A stretch of 64,000 nucleotides of DNA from DAIRDK01 sp035403225 (lineage in GTDB: Bacteria; Bacteroidota; Bacteroidia; Bacteroidales; FEN-979), in NCBI GenBank assembly GCA_035403225.1, contig DAONET010000009.1, positions 9,418 through 73,417 on the forward strand, in the 5' to 3' direction. Position 1 is the first letter of the stretch. Each line of letters opens with the position of its first letter. Position numbers and translations under genes: made by a program. Below the pieces are notes generated by a model that was not told where the DNA came from, searched no databases, and was given only the letters and a program-made list of their open reading frames with translations. Shown piece by piece: positions 19,217 through 27,418 of the stretch.

Positions 19217-19247
19217 TTGATTTTCAGCTTATTTTTTCGTATCTTCC
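19217..19247 (+). promoter_or_regulatory. Possible promoter for the GEVED protein
   Basis: TTG (19217-19219), 20 nt, then TATCTTCC (19240-19247), which has two mismatches to TAnnTTTG. The spacing is right. Confidence 0.4.
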
Positions 19248-19270
19248 TGGCAATATAAAATCGACCTGCC

Positions 19271-20989
19271 ATGAAGATTTTTACGTTGCTTTGTATAGCT
19301 TTCCTGGTTCCGGTCTGTTCCTTTTCACAACAGGATTACCGGGAATTCGGGGATGCTCCGGAAGGAGCAATTGCCTATCCATCTACCGGTATTATCGGTT
19401 TATTTCCCACTTGTATGACAGTGGGCCCCAACGGCTTTGTTATCCATAATAACTTCGGTGCATTTTTTGTGGGGTTTGATCTGGAAGTGGATGGCAATGC
19501 CGGGTTATGTCCGATGTTTGCCCCATACGACAACGATGAATGTTTCGGAGATGGTGATGCCGGGTTGATGTTTCCCGAACCTTACACGATCATCTCGAAC
19601 ATCATAATGCCCTGTCCCGGGTTCAAAGGGACTTCCATGGGGGCGACCTGTCAAAGTATGACCTGGGGTATTAACGTCGATATCAATGTGACGAATTTCA
19701 TGCCCAATCAAGCCATGGGCTTTGTAAACGTTGTTGTTGACTGGAATCAAAACGGGAATTGGGGGGATGTGCTGGTTTGTCCGGCAGGGGCTTGTCCCGA
19801 ACATGTGTTGGTCAATCACCCGGTGATGAATGGCTATTCCGGTCCGCTTTCGCTGACGGGACCGCCTCCATTTCTGTCTGGTCCGAACCCCGGATTTTAC
19901 TGGGCACGTTTTACGATTTCTGAGATGCCGGTGCAGGTAAACTGGAACGGGGAAGGGAGTTTTGAGGATGGTGAAAGCGAAGATTACCTGATCTATATTG
20001 GCGATTTTGATTACGGAGATGCTCCCGAAGGCGCTATTGCCTACCCGTCAGCCGGGACTATCGGGCAGTTTCCAACCTGTATATCGACAGGTGCGACGGG
20101 TAGTTTCATACAGCATGCTGCGGGGATATCCTGGTTCGGTCCGTTGGCCGATTTGGAAAACGAAGGGAATCAGGGAGTTTGTCCTGTGTTTACTCCCAAT
20201 GCCTATGACAGCGATGAATGTTTCCAGGATAATGATGCCGGTCTTCTTATCCCGGCATCTTATACCATTACCGGTGCGGCAGGGCAGGAGATGGTCGCCC
20301 CATGTACCGGTAACGCGTATCCCTTAGATACAGTTTGCAAAATGGCTAATTGGGGATCTGAGATTGATATTCAGGTTACCGGAACAGGATATGTGAACCT
20401 GTTGATCGACTGGAACCAGGACGGTCAATGGGCGCTTGATACAACCCAAAAATGCAATGGAACTGTTGTCCCGGAACATGTACTGGTTGATTTCCCTGTT
20501 ACGGCAGCAGCAGGGGCTCCATTATCTTCTTTTTCACCTCCGGCCTTTTTGGTGGGTCCTGATGATGGATTTGTGTGGGCAAGGTTTTCGATCACTCCGG
20601 TGATGACAGGACCCAACTGGTCGGGGGCAGGTACCTTCACTGATGGTGAAACGGAAGATTATCTGTTCGAGATTGCTACGGATTTCTCTTCCATCAACCT
20701 GATTGATCCGGAAGTGATCACTCCGCTCAGGGTCATCCCCAATCCGGTGAAGGAAAAAATGACCATTGAGTTCTCCCTGTATGAACAAGGACCGGTGTCC
20801 ATCGATCTGCTGGATCCGCAGGGAAGGATGCTGGCCAACCTGGTCCATGAGTTCATGAGTAAAGGCTCTCATCAGGTGACTGTTGATCCGGACATGATCC
20901 TGAATAAAACAAGCAGCGGGTTCTTCTTTGTCAGGTTGACTGCCAAAGGGAAACCCGCTGCATATTCTAAGGTGGTGATAGTCAGGTGA
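19271..20989 (+). CDS. Secreted GEVED-domain protein with T9SS sorting domain
   Basis: This 572-aa protein has a signal peptide (residues 1-19, ending VCSFSQQ). Two copies of a roughly 225-aa module follow, each opening with GDAPEGAIAYPS and a FPTC motif and each ending in a GxxDGExEDYL (GEVED-type) strand, at about residues 22-240 and 247-465. The last 85 residues form a type A T9SS C-terminal sorting domain (IPNPVKEKMTIEF ... GFFFVRL). GEVED domains are found in surface proteins, sometimes next to peptidases, with no known activity. It is probably exported by the type IX system and attached at the surface. It converges with DUF1015 5 bp away. Confidence 0.85.
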   Translation: MKIFTLLCIAFLVPVCSFSQQDYREFGDAPEGAIAYPSTGIIGLFPTCMTVGPNGFVIHNNFGAFFVGFDLEVDGNAGLCPMFAPYDNDECFGDGDAGLMFPEPYTIISNIIMPCPGFKGTSMGATCQSMTWGINVDINVTNFMPNQAMGFVNVVVDWNQNGNWGDVLVCPAGACPEHVLVNHPVMNGYSGPLSLTGPPPFLSGPNPGFYWARFTISEMPVQVNWNGEGSFEDGESEDYLIYIGDFDYGDAPEGAIAYPSAGTIGQFPTCISTGATGSFIQHAAGISWFGPLADLENEGNQGVCPVFTPNAYDSDECFQDNDAGLLIPASYTITGAAGQEMVAPCTGNAYPLDTVCKMANWGSEIDIQVTGTGYVNLLIDWNQDGQWALDTTQKCNGTVVPEHVLVDFPVTAAAGAPLSSFSPPAFLVGPDDGFVWARFSITPVMTGPNWSGAGTFTDGETEDYLFEIATDFSSINLIDPEVITPLRVIPNPVKEKMTIEFSLYEQGPVSIDLLDPQGRMLANLVHEFMSKGSHQVTVDPDMILNKTSSGFFFVRLTAKGKPAAYSKVVIVR

Positions 20990-20994
20990 TCAGA

Positions 20995-22242
20995 CTATTC
21001 CAGTGAGTGTACTACCAGTCCTGACCGTAATTTCGGTTCGAACCAGGTAGTTTTGGGAGGCATGATATTTCCGGTATCGGCAATATTGATTAATTGCTTC
21101 ATGGAGACGGGATAGAGTGCAAAGGCGACTTTCATTTCACCGTTGTCAACTCTCTTTTTCAGTTCACCCAATCCCCTGATACCACCTACGAAATCGATTC
21201 GTTTGTCGGTACGCAGGTCTTTAATTCCCATGATTTCATCGAGAACCAGTTTGGAAAGGATGGTGACATCCAATCCGCCGATAGGATCATTGTCGTCAAA
21301 GGTTCCTTTCCGGGCTTTCAGCAGGTACCATTTCCCGTCGAGGTACATGGAAAAGGTATGCAGTTGTTCCGGCTTCAGAATTTCCGTTCCTTTTTCTTCT
21401 ACCTCAAAAGCTTTATTCAGCTTTTCCAGGAATTCCTGTTTTGAGAGTCCGTTCAGGTCTTTAACCACGCGGTTGTAGTCGATGATGGTCAGCTGATTAT
21501 CCGGGAAATGTACAGCCAGGAAGAAATTGTATTCTTCTTTGCCTGTATGTGCCGGGTTATTCTTCCGTTTTTCGTTCCCGACGAGAGCGGCAGCAGCCGT
21601 CCGGTGATGGCCGTCGGCAACATAGGTAAACGGAATATTCCCGAAGATGGAGACGATCTTTGAGATCGTCTCAGGCTGTGAGATAACCCAGAAATGATGC
21701 CCGATACCGTCGACGGAAACAAAATCATAAACGGGCTGATGTTCTTTTACGAAGGCAGCAACAAGTTGATCCAGTTCGGGAACAGCCGGGTAAGAGAAGA
21801 AAACGGGTTCCATGTTGGCATTGGTGATGCGAACATGTTTCATGCGGTCTTCTTCCTTATCGCGACGAGTCAATTCGTGTTTTTTGATGATCCCGTTCAT
21901 GTAGTCCTCAACACCTGCGCATCCCACGATTCCGTACTGGGTCTTCCCGTTCATTGTCTGAGCATAAATATACAGGCAATCAGTATCATCCTGGACCAGC
22001 CATCCTTTTTCACGGAATTTGGTGAAATTTTCCTTTGCTTTATCATAAACCTGCTGATCGTGTTCATCCATTCCTTCGGGAAGGTCGATTTCCGGTTTAA
22101 TGATATGAAGCAACGAATAAGGATTTCCGGTTGCTTCAATCCGCGCCTCTTTTGAATTCAGGACGTCATAAGGGCGGGAGGCCAGATCCCTGGCAATATC
22201 CACTGGGGGCCTTAATCCCCTGAATGGTTTTAAAATAGCCAT
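20995..22242 (-). CDS. DUF1015 family protein
   Basis: This 415-aa cytoplasmic protein belongs to DUF1015. Matching features are the IKPFRGLRP-like start, RPYDVL near residue 26, a YVADGHHRTAAA motif near 215 and DVTILSKLVLDEIMGI near 322. The biochemical function is not established. In many Bacteroidota it follows serC-serA, and here the same order is kept but interrupted by the four-helix-bundle gene, so a link to serine metabolism is plausible by context only. Confidence 0.88.
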   Translation of the reverse strand: MAILKPFRGLRPPVDIARDLASRPYDVLNSKEARIEATGNPYSLLHIIKPEIDLPEGMDEHDQQVYDKAKENFTKFREKGWLVQDDTDCLYIYAQTMNGKTQYGIVGCAGVEDYMNGIIKKHELTRRDKEEDRMKHVRITNANMEPVFFSYPAVPELDQLVAAFVKEHQPVYDFVSVDGIGHHFWVISQPETISKIVSIFGNIPFTYVADGHHRTAAAALVGNEKRKNNPAHTGKEEYNFFLAVHFPDNQLTIIDYNRVVKDLNGLSKQEFLEKLNKAFEVEEKGTEILKPEQLHTFSMYLDGKWYLLKARKGTFDDNDPIGGLDVTILSKLVLDEIMGIKDLRTDKRIDFVGGIRGLGELKKRVDNGEMKVAFALYPVSMKQLINIADTGNIMPPKTTWFEPKLRSGLVVHSLE

Positions 22243-22275
22243 AAAAAATAGAATTAATGAATTAGTACTTCAGTC

Positions 22276-22296
22276 TTACAAGTTACAAGTTACAAG
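22276..22296. repeat. Three tandem TTACAAG heptamers
   Basis: TTACAAG occurs three times head to tail at 22276-22282, 22283-22289 and 22290-22296. The last copy contains the stop codon of the four-helix-bundle gene (TAA on the minus strand). Confidence 0.9.
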
Positions 22297-22721
22297 TCGT
22301 CATCGTCGTTCTCATCTGCATTTTCGCTTGCTTTTACACTGCGCTGCAGAGACCCGATTAACGCTCCGATCATCTTTGTCATCTCCATTAATTGATTTTT
22401 CGATTCATTAAATGCATCATCAGTCAGGAAATGAAGGCTCTGACCAACTGTAGAGATTACGACACATTCCCTTACGGAACTTTTGGCCATTTTGAGGTAA
22501 TAGACAAACTGGCTTTTGTTTCGGGAAGATCCTTCAGCAATGTTCAACGCGATGCCATGTGATGAGGTGATATACCTGTCGAAAAACGATTTGGCAATGG
22601 TGTCACTACCGGCATGCTTCGCAGTTTTATGAACCCATGCAGTGTAATCAAGTGCTTTGTGATATACTCGCAGGTCCTCAAATCTGAAGAAAGTGGTGGG
22701 TTTTTCGTTTTCAAACTCCAT
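22290..22721 (-). CDS. Four-helix-bundle protein (23S rRNA IVS-like family)
   Basis: This 143-aa protein matches the four helix bundle family (TIGR02436) first seen in 23S rRNA intervening sequences. Characteristic parts are FEDLRVYHKALDYTAWVH near the start, ITSSHGIALNIAEGSSRNKSQFVYYLKMAKSS in the middle and a closing helix with MTKMIGALIGSL. The tail is acidic (ENDDDDL in abbreviated form). No function is known for stand-alone copies. It sits between serA and DUF1015 and is flanked by heptamer repeats at its 3' end, which looks like an insertion into a conserved operon. Confidence 0.87.
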   Translation of the reverse strand: MEFENEKPTTFFRFEDLRVYHKALDYTAWVHKTAKHAGSDTIAKSFFDRYITSSHGIALNIAEGSSRNKSQFVYYLKMAKSSVRECVVISTVGQSLHFLTDDAFNESKNQLMEMTKMIGALIGSLQRSVKASENADENDDDDL

Positions 22722-22799
22722 AGTTGATAGTATTAGTTAAGAAACTAATTGAAAGGAGGATATCTTGAGATGGTTCAAACAACGGTAGACAACGTCATG

Positions 22800-23723
22800 T
22801 TATTTGTTCACCTGGAAGGTACGGTCTCCGGTTTTCAGGAAACGTACGATCTGGTTAGCAGCAGCAATTCCTGCGTTGATGTTGGCTTCTTCTGTCTGGG
22901 CGCCCATTTTCTTCGGTGTAAAGAAGAATCTTCCGTTGAAAGCTGCTTCAAAGTCTGCTTTGTTGGAAGGAGCAATATCCGACAGATACGCGAAGTCATT
23001 CCGCTCTGCGAAAAGCTTTAGTAATTCGGATTCATTGATGACCTCGGCTCTTGCCGTGTTGACCAGGACAGCCGGTGAGGGCATCCGGGAGAGCAATGCA
23101 TGATTGATCGACTCCTTGGTCTGGTTGTTAGCCGGGATATGCAACGAGACGAAGTTGCAGGTGGCATACAGCTCTTCAACAGTACCAACCCACTTGACGC
23201 CGTCTTTTTCAATCTGTTCGCGAGTGAGGAACGGGTCGAACGCATAAACTTCCATGCCGAATCCCTGGGCGATACGGGCTACATTTTTCCCTACATTTCC
23301 GAAGGCATGAATCCCAAGTTTTTTGCCTTTCAGTTCAAAACCTGATTTGCCATTATAAAAATTACGGGCATAATACACCATCATTCCCAACGCCAGTTCA
23401 GCGACAGCATTGGAGTTTTGTCCCGGTGTGTTCATCGCGACAACTCCTTTATCCGTGGCAGCCTGCAGATCGATATTATCATAACCGGCTCCGGCTCTCA
23501 CAATGATCTTAAGGTTTTTACCTGCTTCAATCACTTCTTTGGTGGCTTTGTCGCTGCGGATAATAACAGCGTCAACATCGGCTACAGCTTTGATGAAATC
23601 ATCGGGGCTTTTGTATCCTTCCAGAAGAACCAGTTCGAAGCCGGCTTTTTCTACCACTTCTCGAATGCCTTTCACCGCTACCGGTGCAAAAGGCTTATCA
23701 GTTGCTACTAAGACTTTTGTCAT
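22800..23723 (-). CDS. serA: D-3-phosphoglycerate dehydrogenase
   Basis: This 307-aa enzyme oxidises 3-phosphoglycerate with NAD, the first step of serine synthesis. It has the short form of the D-2-hydroxyacid dehydrogenase fold without a C-terminal ACT domain. Visible motifs are the substrate loop IVRAGAGYDNID near residue 77, the nucleotide-binding GIHAFGNVGKNVARIAQGFG near 145 and NTARAEVINE near 225. The gene lies 5 nt downstream of serC. Lack of an ACT domain suggests no direct serine feedback through that domain. Confidence 0.9.
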   Translation of the reverse strand: MTKVLVATDKPFAPVAVKGIREVVEKAGFELVLLEGYKSPDDFIKAVADVDAVIIRSDKATKEVIEAGKNLKIIVRAGAGYDNIDLQAATDKGVVAMNTPGQNSNAVAELALGMMVYYARNFYNGKSGFELKGKKLGIHAFGNVGKNVARIAQGFGMEVYAFDPFLTREQIEKDGVKWVGTVEELYATCNFVSLHIPANNQTKESINHALLSRMPSPAVLVNTARAEVINESELLKLFAERNDFAYLSDIAPSNKADFEAAFNGRFFFTPKKMGAQTEEANINAGIAAANQIVRFLKTGDRTFQVNK

Positions 23724-23728
23724 GACGA

Positions 23729-24799
23729 TTATGCATTGGTTTTTTCAAATTCTTTCATGCAGTCAATCAGCGCTTGTACGCTCTCGATCGGCAGTGCATT
23801 GTACAAAGAAGCACGGAAACCGCCAACAGACCGGTGACCTTTAATTCCCACCATGCCTTTGCCTTTGGCAAATTCCATGAAGGCTTCTTCTTTTTCTTTA
23901 TACTGAGGTTTCATCACAAAGCAGACGTTCATGATAGAACGGGAGTCTTTTTCAACCGTTCCGACGAACATCCGGCTGTTATCGATGGCATCGTACAGGA
24001 GAGATGCTTTGGCCTTATCCATTTCTTCGATCTTGGTAACACCGCCCAGGCTCTTGATCCAGCGGAGAGTTTCCAGACAGGTGAAGATGTTCACACACGG
24101 AGGAGTGTTATACAAGGATCCGCCTTTGATGTGGGTAGCATAGTTCAGCATCGTGGGGATCTTACGATCAACCTTGCCCAGAACGTCTTCGCGGACGATC
24201 ACGAAGGTAACGCCGGCAGGACCCAGGTTCTTCTGTGCACCACCATAGATGAGGGCATACTTGGAAACATCAACCGGACGGCTGAGGATATCCGATGACA
24301 TATCAGCTACCAGGGGAACAGGGCTGTCCATGTCATAGCGGATCTCTGAACCGTAAATGGTGTTGTTGGTGGTGATGTGGAAATAATCGGCATCCGTGGG
24401 GATGGTAAATCCTTTGGGGATGTACGTAAAGTTCTTATCAGCCGATGATGCGACGATCTGAACTTCTCCCATCATCTGGGCTTCTTTAATGGCCTTCTGT
24501 GCCCATACACCGGTTTCCAGGTATGCTGCTTTTTTGTTCAGCAGATTGAATGGTACCATGGCAAACTGAAGACTGGCGCCACCTCCCAGGAACAAAACGT
24601 GGTACTCTTCGGGGATATGGAGTAATTCCTTGAACAAAGAAACGGACTCATCGATGATGGCCTGAAAATCTTTTGTCCGGTGAGAGATCTCGAGAAGTGA
24701 CATGCCAATGCCGTTCAGGTCAAGGATAGCCTTGGCCGTATTTTCAACTGCTACACGCGGTAAAATGGAGGGGCCGGCATTAAAGTTGTGTTTTTTCAT
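23729..24799 (-). CDS. serC: Phosphoserine aminotransferase
   Basis: This 356-aa class V aminotransferase converts 3-phosphohydroxypyruvate to phosphoserine with glutamate. It begins with the family signature HNFNAGPSILP. It has ISHRTKDFQAI near residue 40, FLGGGASLQFAMVP near 70 and the PLP lysine in YGGAQKNLGPAGVT near 190. Length is standard. It is the first gene of a minus-strand unit with serA (5 nt apart), the four-helix-bundle gene and DUF1015, driven by a consensus promoter about 86 nt upstream. Confidence 0.95.
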   Translation of the reverse strand: MKKHNFNAGPSILPRVAVENTAKAILDLNGIGMSLLEISHRTKDFQAIIDESVSLFKELLHIPEEYHVLFLGGGASLQFAMVPFNLLNKKAAYLETGVWAQKAIKEAQMMGEVQIVASSADKNFTYIPKGFTIPTDADYFHITTNNTIYGSEIRYDMDSPVPLVADMSSDILSRPVDVSKYALIYGGAQKNLGPAGVTFVIVREDVLGKVDRKIPTMLNYATHIKGGSLYNTPPCVNIFTCLETLRWIKSLGGVTKIEEMDKAKASLLYDAIDNSRMFVGTVEKDSRSIMNVCFVMKPQYKEKEEAFMEFAKGKGMVGIKGHRSVGGFRASLYNALPIESVQALIDCMKEFEKTNA

Positions 24800-24884
24800 A
24801 GTAAAGAGAATTTAATTTGGTTTGACATTGATTTCCTTTTGCAATATTATAAATTAAAAACCATACTCCGGATTGTTCGAAAAT

Positions 24885-24915
24885 CAAAAATAAGCCATTT
24901 TCACCCAAAAATCAA
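24885..24915 (-). promoter_or_regulatory. Promoter for serC
   Basis: On the minus strand TTG (24915-24913), 20 nt, then TATTTTTG (24892-24885) fits the consensus. The expected leader is about 80 nt. Confidence 0.65.
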
Positions 24916-24935
24916 TAGTATTGAAAATTATATTC

Positions 24936-25883
24936 TTAATTTGGATTTTTAGGCAAAGATCGGGTCTTTTGGACGGGGTTTCTGGCATCAATTTCTTTCA
25001 GCAGATTCCAACACCCGTTTTCGAATACGTATCCATCCATTACGTCGGAAGAGGGAAGATAGTATTCATACCGCCCTTCCATTTCTGCAGCAGAGGGAAG
25101 GATGCGGTCGCAGACGATCATGAACTTACGAATCCTTTTCGTCTCAAACTGATGACGTGCAGCATCCCATTGCCGGGCTGTCACGACGGCCTGCTTCTCA
25201 TAGGTGAGCACCATGGATGCTCTGGCTGAGTATCTGAAGATGATTCGTTTATCAGGCAGCGGTTTTTCGCTGTTAAAAATGTTGCTCCCGAACAAGATCG
25301 AACTGTCGGTCGTGAAGATCATCGGCTCGATCAACCGGGAGCATACCAGCGGACTGATCCCTTTCCAACCCAGCAGCGTATATACGGTACCCTGACCGGG
25401 CACTTTTACCGGGATGACCTCATAATAAACGGCTCCGTACCATTCATCGGGGGCGCCTGCAAATGTTCCGGGCTCGGCGATGGAATCGGTCCGGTCAACA
25501 AGCCGGATCACCGTCAGGGAATCATTTTTTTTACCGTTAACCTGCACCAGTCCGAAATAGCGAAAACCGCCTCCGGTAAGGGGAACCGTCCAGGTGAAAA
25601 GCCGGAAACGTGAATCAGAGGCTGTTACGGAAGTAATACCTTTCAGAGAATCGAAAGGGTAGGAGAAAGAGGATTGTTTTTTCAGGATGGACCCGAAAAA
25701 ATCGACAAACTGTGTGCTGAGGTCCAGCCGTTCGACGTCATCGGTTGATTGGCGGATTCCGTCCAGCTTTTTTTTCAGCAGGATCTCTGCATAGGTTTCC
25801 GAGCCGGGCTTTTGAGGACAGGCAATGGCAAAGGGGAAAATGAGCAGAGAGAGGAAAAGTATGGATCTGGTCAAGGCATTCAT
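24936..25883 (-). CDS. Secreted protein of unknown function
   Basis: This 315-aa protein is not assigned to a family. It has a clear N-terminal signal sequence (LFLSLLIFPFAIAC, possibly a lipobox-like FAIAC with Cys near residue 22). The remainder alternates strands and charged helices, with repeated FGSNIF- and YYE-type strands and no recognisable catalytic motif. It is transcribed divergently from the acyl-CoA reductase gene and has its own stop just upstream of serC. Confidence 0.6.
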   Translation of the reverse strand: MNALTRSILFLSLLIFPFAIACPQKPGSETYAEILLKKKLDGIRQSTDDVERLDLSTQFVDFFGSILKKQSSFSYPFDSLKGITSVTASDSRFRLFTWTVPLTGGGFRYFGLVQVNGKKNDSLTVIRLVDRTDSIAEPGTFAGAPDEWYGAVYYEVIPVKVPGQGTVYTLLGWKGISPLVCSRLIEPMIFTTDSSILFGSNIFNSEKPLPDKRIIFRYSARASMVLTYEKQAVVTARQWDAARHQFETKRIRKFMIVCDRILPSAAEMEGRYEYYLPSSDVMDGYVFENGCWNLLKEIDARNPVQKTRSLPKNPN

Positions 25884-25894
25884 TTTTGAATGTG

Positions 25895-25902
25895 TAAATT
25901 TG
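25895..25902 (+). promoter_or_regulatory. -7 element for the acyl-CoA reductase gene
   Basis: TAAATTTG matches TAnnTTTG and ends 8 nt before ATG 25911. It lies downstream of the ATG at 25890, so that codon cannot be the start if this promoter is used. Confidence 0.6.
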
Positions 25903-25910
25903 CAAAAATT

Positions 25911-26963
25911 ATGGATGCCGGAAAAATGAATGCTGAAAATCGAATCGAATCATTTGTGTCAGTGGGCGCCAGACTGGGTTGTTATGCGGATGATCCCGTT
26001 CTTTCGGAAGCAGTACGCCTGGCGGGAGCGGAAAACCCCTGGTTCACGCCGGGGTTTCTCGATCATGCCCTGAAAGCCTGGGCCCGGGTTCTTACCCGCA
26101 AAAACCTGACAGAATGGCTGATTCCCTACGGAGGAAGGGTAGGGGAAAGCAATCCTCCCAGGACCATTGCCGTCGTCATGGCCGGGAATATTCCCATGGT
26201 GGGATTCCACGATATGTTGTGTGTGCTGATCTCCGGCAACCGTCTGAGAGCCAAACTTTCCTCGCAGGACCAGCGCTTGCTGCCGGTCATCGGGTCGTTG
26301 CTGGAACAGGTTGACCCTGAATGGAAAGAGTTCATCTCGTTTACTAACGGACCGCTATCGGATTTTGATGCAGTCATCGCCACCGGAAGCGACAATACTT
26401 CCCGTTATTTCGATTTTTACTTCGGAAAATATCCGCATATCATTCGCAAAAACCGGAACAGCGTGGCTGTTTTGACCGGACATGAGACCTCCGGCGAACT
26501 GGCTGACCTGGCCGACGATGTGTTTCTTTATTTTGGCAGGGGCTGCCGGAATGTATCGAAGATCTTCCTCCCGAAGGATTATGACCCGGGAAATCTTCAG
26601 GAAGCCTTCAACAAATACATCGATCTGTACCATCATAACAAATACCGGAATAACCTTGATTATCAGAAATCTATCTACCTCCTGAATAATATTCCTTATT
26701 ATGACGGTGGTTTTTTTCTGATGACCTCTTCAACAGTGATGGCTTCTCCGGTATCGGTCATTCACTATGAGTATTATACCGACATCTCTTCCGTGCTCAA
26801 CGTAATTGAACACGAAAAGGAACACCTGCAATGTGTGGTGGCGGCAGGGAAGATGGCTCCCGGAGCAGTAGAACCGGGCCGGACACAACTTCCCGGGTTG
26901 GCTGATTATGCCGATGGCGCAGATACCCTGATCTTCCTTACAGAAAAAATTAACAATCACTGA
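25911..26963 (+). CDS. Acyl-CoA reductase (LuxC family)
   Basis: This 350-aa protein resembles the LuxC-type acyl-CoA reductases, which reduce activated fatty acids to aldehydes using NADPH. It has VVMAGNIPMVGFHDMLCVLISGN (in abbreviated form) near residue 85, VIATGSDNTSRYF near 155 and a catalytic-cysteine candidate in FGRGCRNVSKIFLP near 213. The family is short of experimental data in Bacteroidota. ATG 25911 is chosen over 25890 because of the promoter position; ATG 25926 is also possible. No luciferase or LuxD/LuxE genes are nearby. Confidence 0.82.
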   Translation: MDAGKMNAENRIESFVSVGARLGCYADDPVLSEAVRLAGAENPWFTPGFLDHALKAWARVLTRKNLTEWLIPYGGRVGESNPPRTIAVVMAGNIPMVGFHDMLCVLISGNRLRAKLSSQDQRLLPVIGSLLEQVDPEWKEFISFTNGPLSDFDAVIATGSDNTSRYFDFYFGKYPHIIRKNRNSVAVLTGHETSGELADLADDVFLYFGRGCRNVSKIFLPKDYDPGNLQEAFNKYIDLYHHNKYRNNLDYQKSIYLLNNIPYYDGGFFLMTSSTVMASPVSVIHYEYYTDISSVLNVIEHEKEHLQCVVAAGKMAPGAVEPGRTQLPGLADYADGADTLIFLTEKINNH

Positions 26964-26965
26964 TA

Positions 26966-26995
26966 TTGGAGTTTCAAATAAATTCTTTATCTTTG
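26966..26995 (+). promoter_or_regulatory. Promoter for rpmE2
   Basis: TTG (26966-26968), 19 nt, then TATCTTTG (26988-26995) is a full match to the Bacteroidota consensus, 30 nt upstream of the start. Confidence 0.8.
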
Positions 26996-27025
26996 CACCC
27001 TTGTTTCTAAAAACCAAATGTTGAA

Positions 27026-27298
27026 ATGAAAAAAGATATTCATCCGAAGGATTACCGCCTGGTTGTATTTAAAGACATGTCGAATGATTATGCCTTTTTG
27101 TCGAAATCCACAGTGAAAACCAAAGAAACCATTGTATGGGAAGACGGCGTGGAGTATCCTCTTGTTAAGCTTGAAATCTCTCACACCTCGCATCCTTTCT
27201 ATACCGGTAAAATGAAGCTGGTTGACACCGCCGGTCGTGTTGATAAGTTCAAGAGTCGTTATGCAAAACATATTGAACAGCAGAAGAACAACAAGTAA
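27026..27298 (+). CDS. rpmE2: 50S ribosomal protein L31 type B
   Basis: This 90-aa ribosomal protein starts MKKDIHPKDYRLVVF and contains SHPFYTGKMKLVDTAGRVDKF. It lacks the paired zinc-binding cysteines of type A L31, so it is the C-minus (type B) form, which is the usual L31 in this phylum. It is a single-gene transcription unit with a perfect promoter and a strong terminator. Confidence 0.96.
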   Translation: MKKDIHPKDYRLVVFKDMSNDYAFLSKSTVKTKETIVWEDGVEYPLVKLEISHTSHPFYTGKMKLVDTAGRVDKFKSRYAKHIEQQKNNK

Positions 27299-27319
27299 TT
27301 TTTCTTACATAGAATAAAC

Positions 27320-27354
27320 AGCCTTCATAATTCGTTACTATGAAGGCTTTTTTT
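27320..27354 (+). terminator. Rho-independent terminator after rpmE2
   Basis: AGCCTTCATA (27320-27329) pairs perfectly with TATGAAGGCT (27339-27348) around a 9-nt loop, followed by a run of seven T residues. Confidence 0.92.
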
Positions 27355-27366
27355 ATGTCATTTTTC

Positions 27367-27374
27367 TACCTTTG
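27367..27374 (+). promoter_or_regulatory. -7 element for the GlmU-like gene
   Basis: TACCTTTG matches TAnnTTTG, 45 nt before the start codon. The expected -33 region falls in the preceding terminator stem and T tract and has no TTG. Confidence 0.55.
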
Positions 27375-27418
27375 CATAAGTTGTCATGCTGAAAGTGAAA
27401 ATTTAACCTGATTGACCC

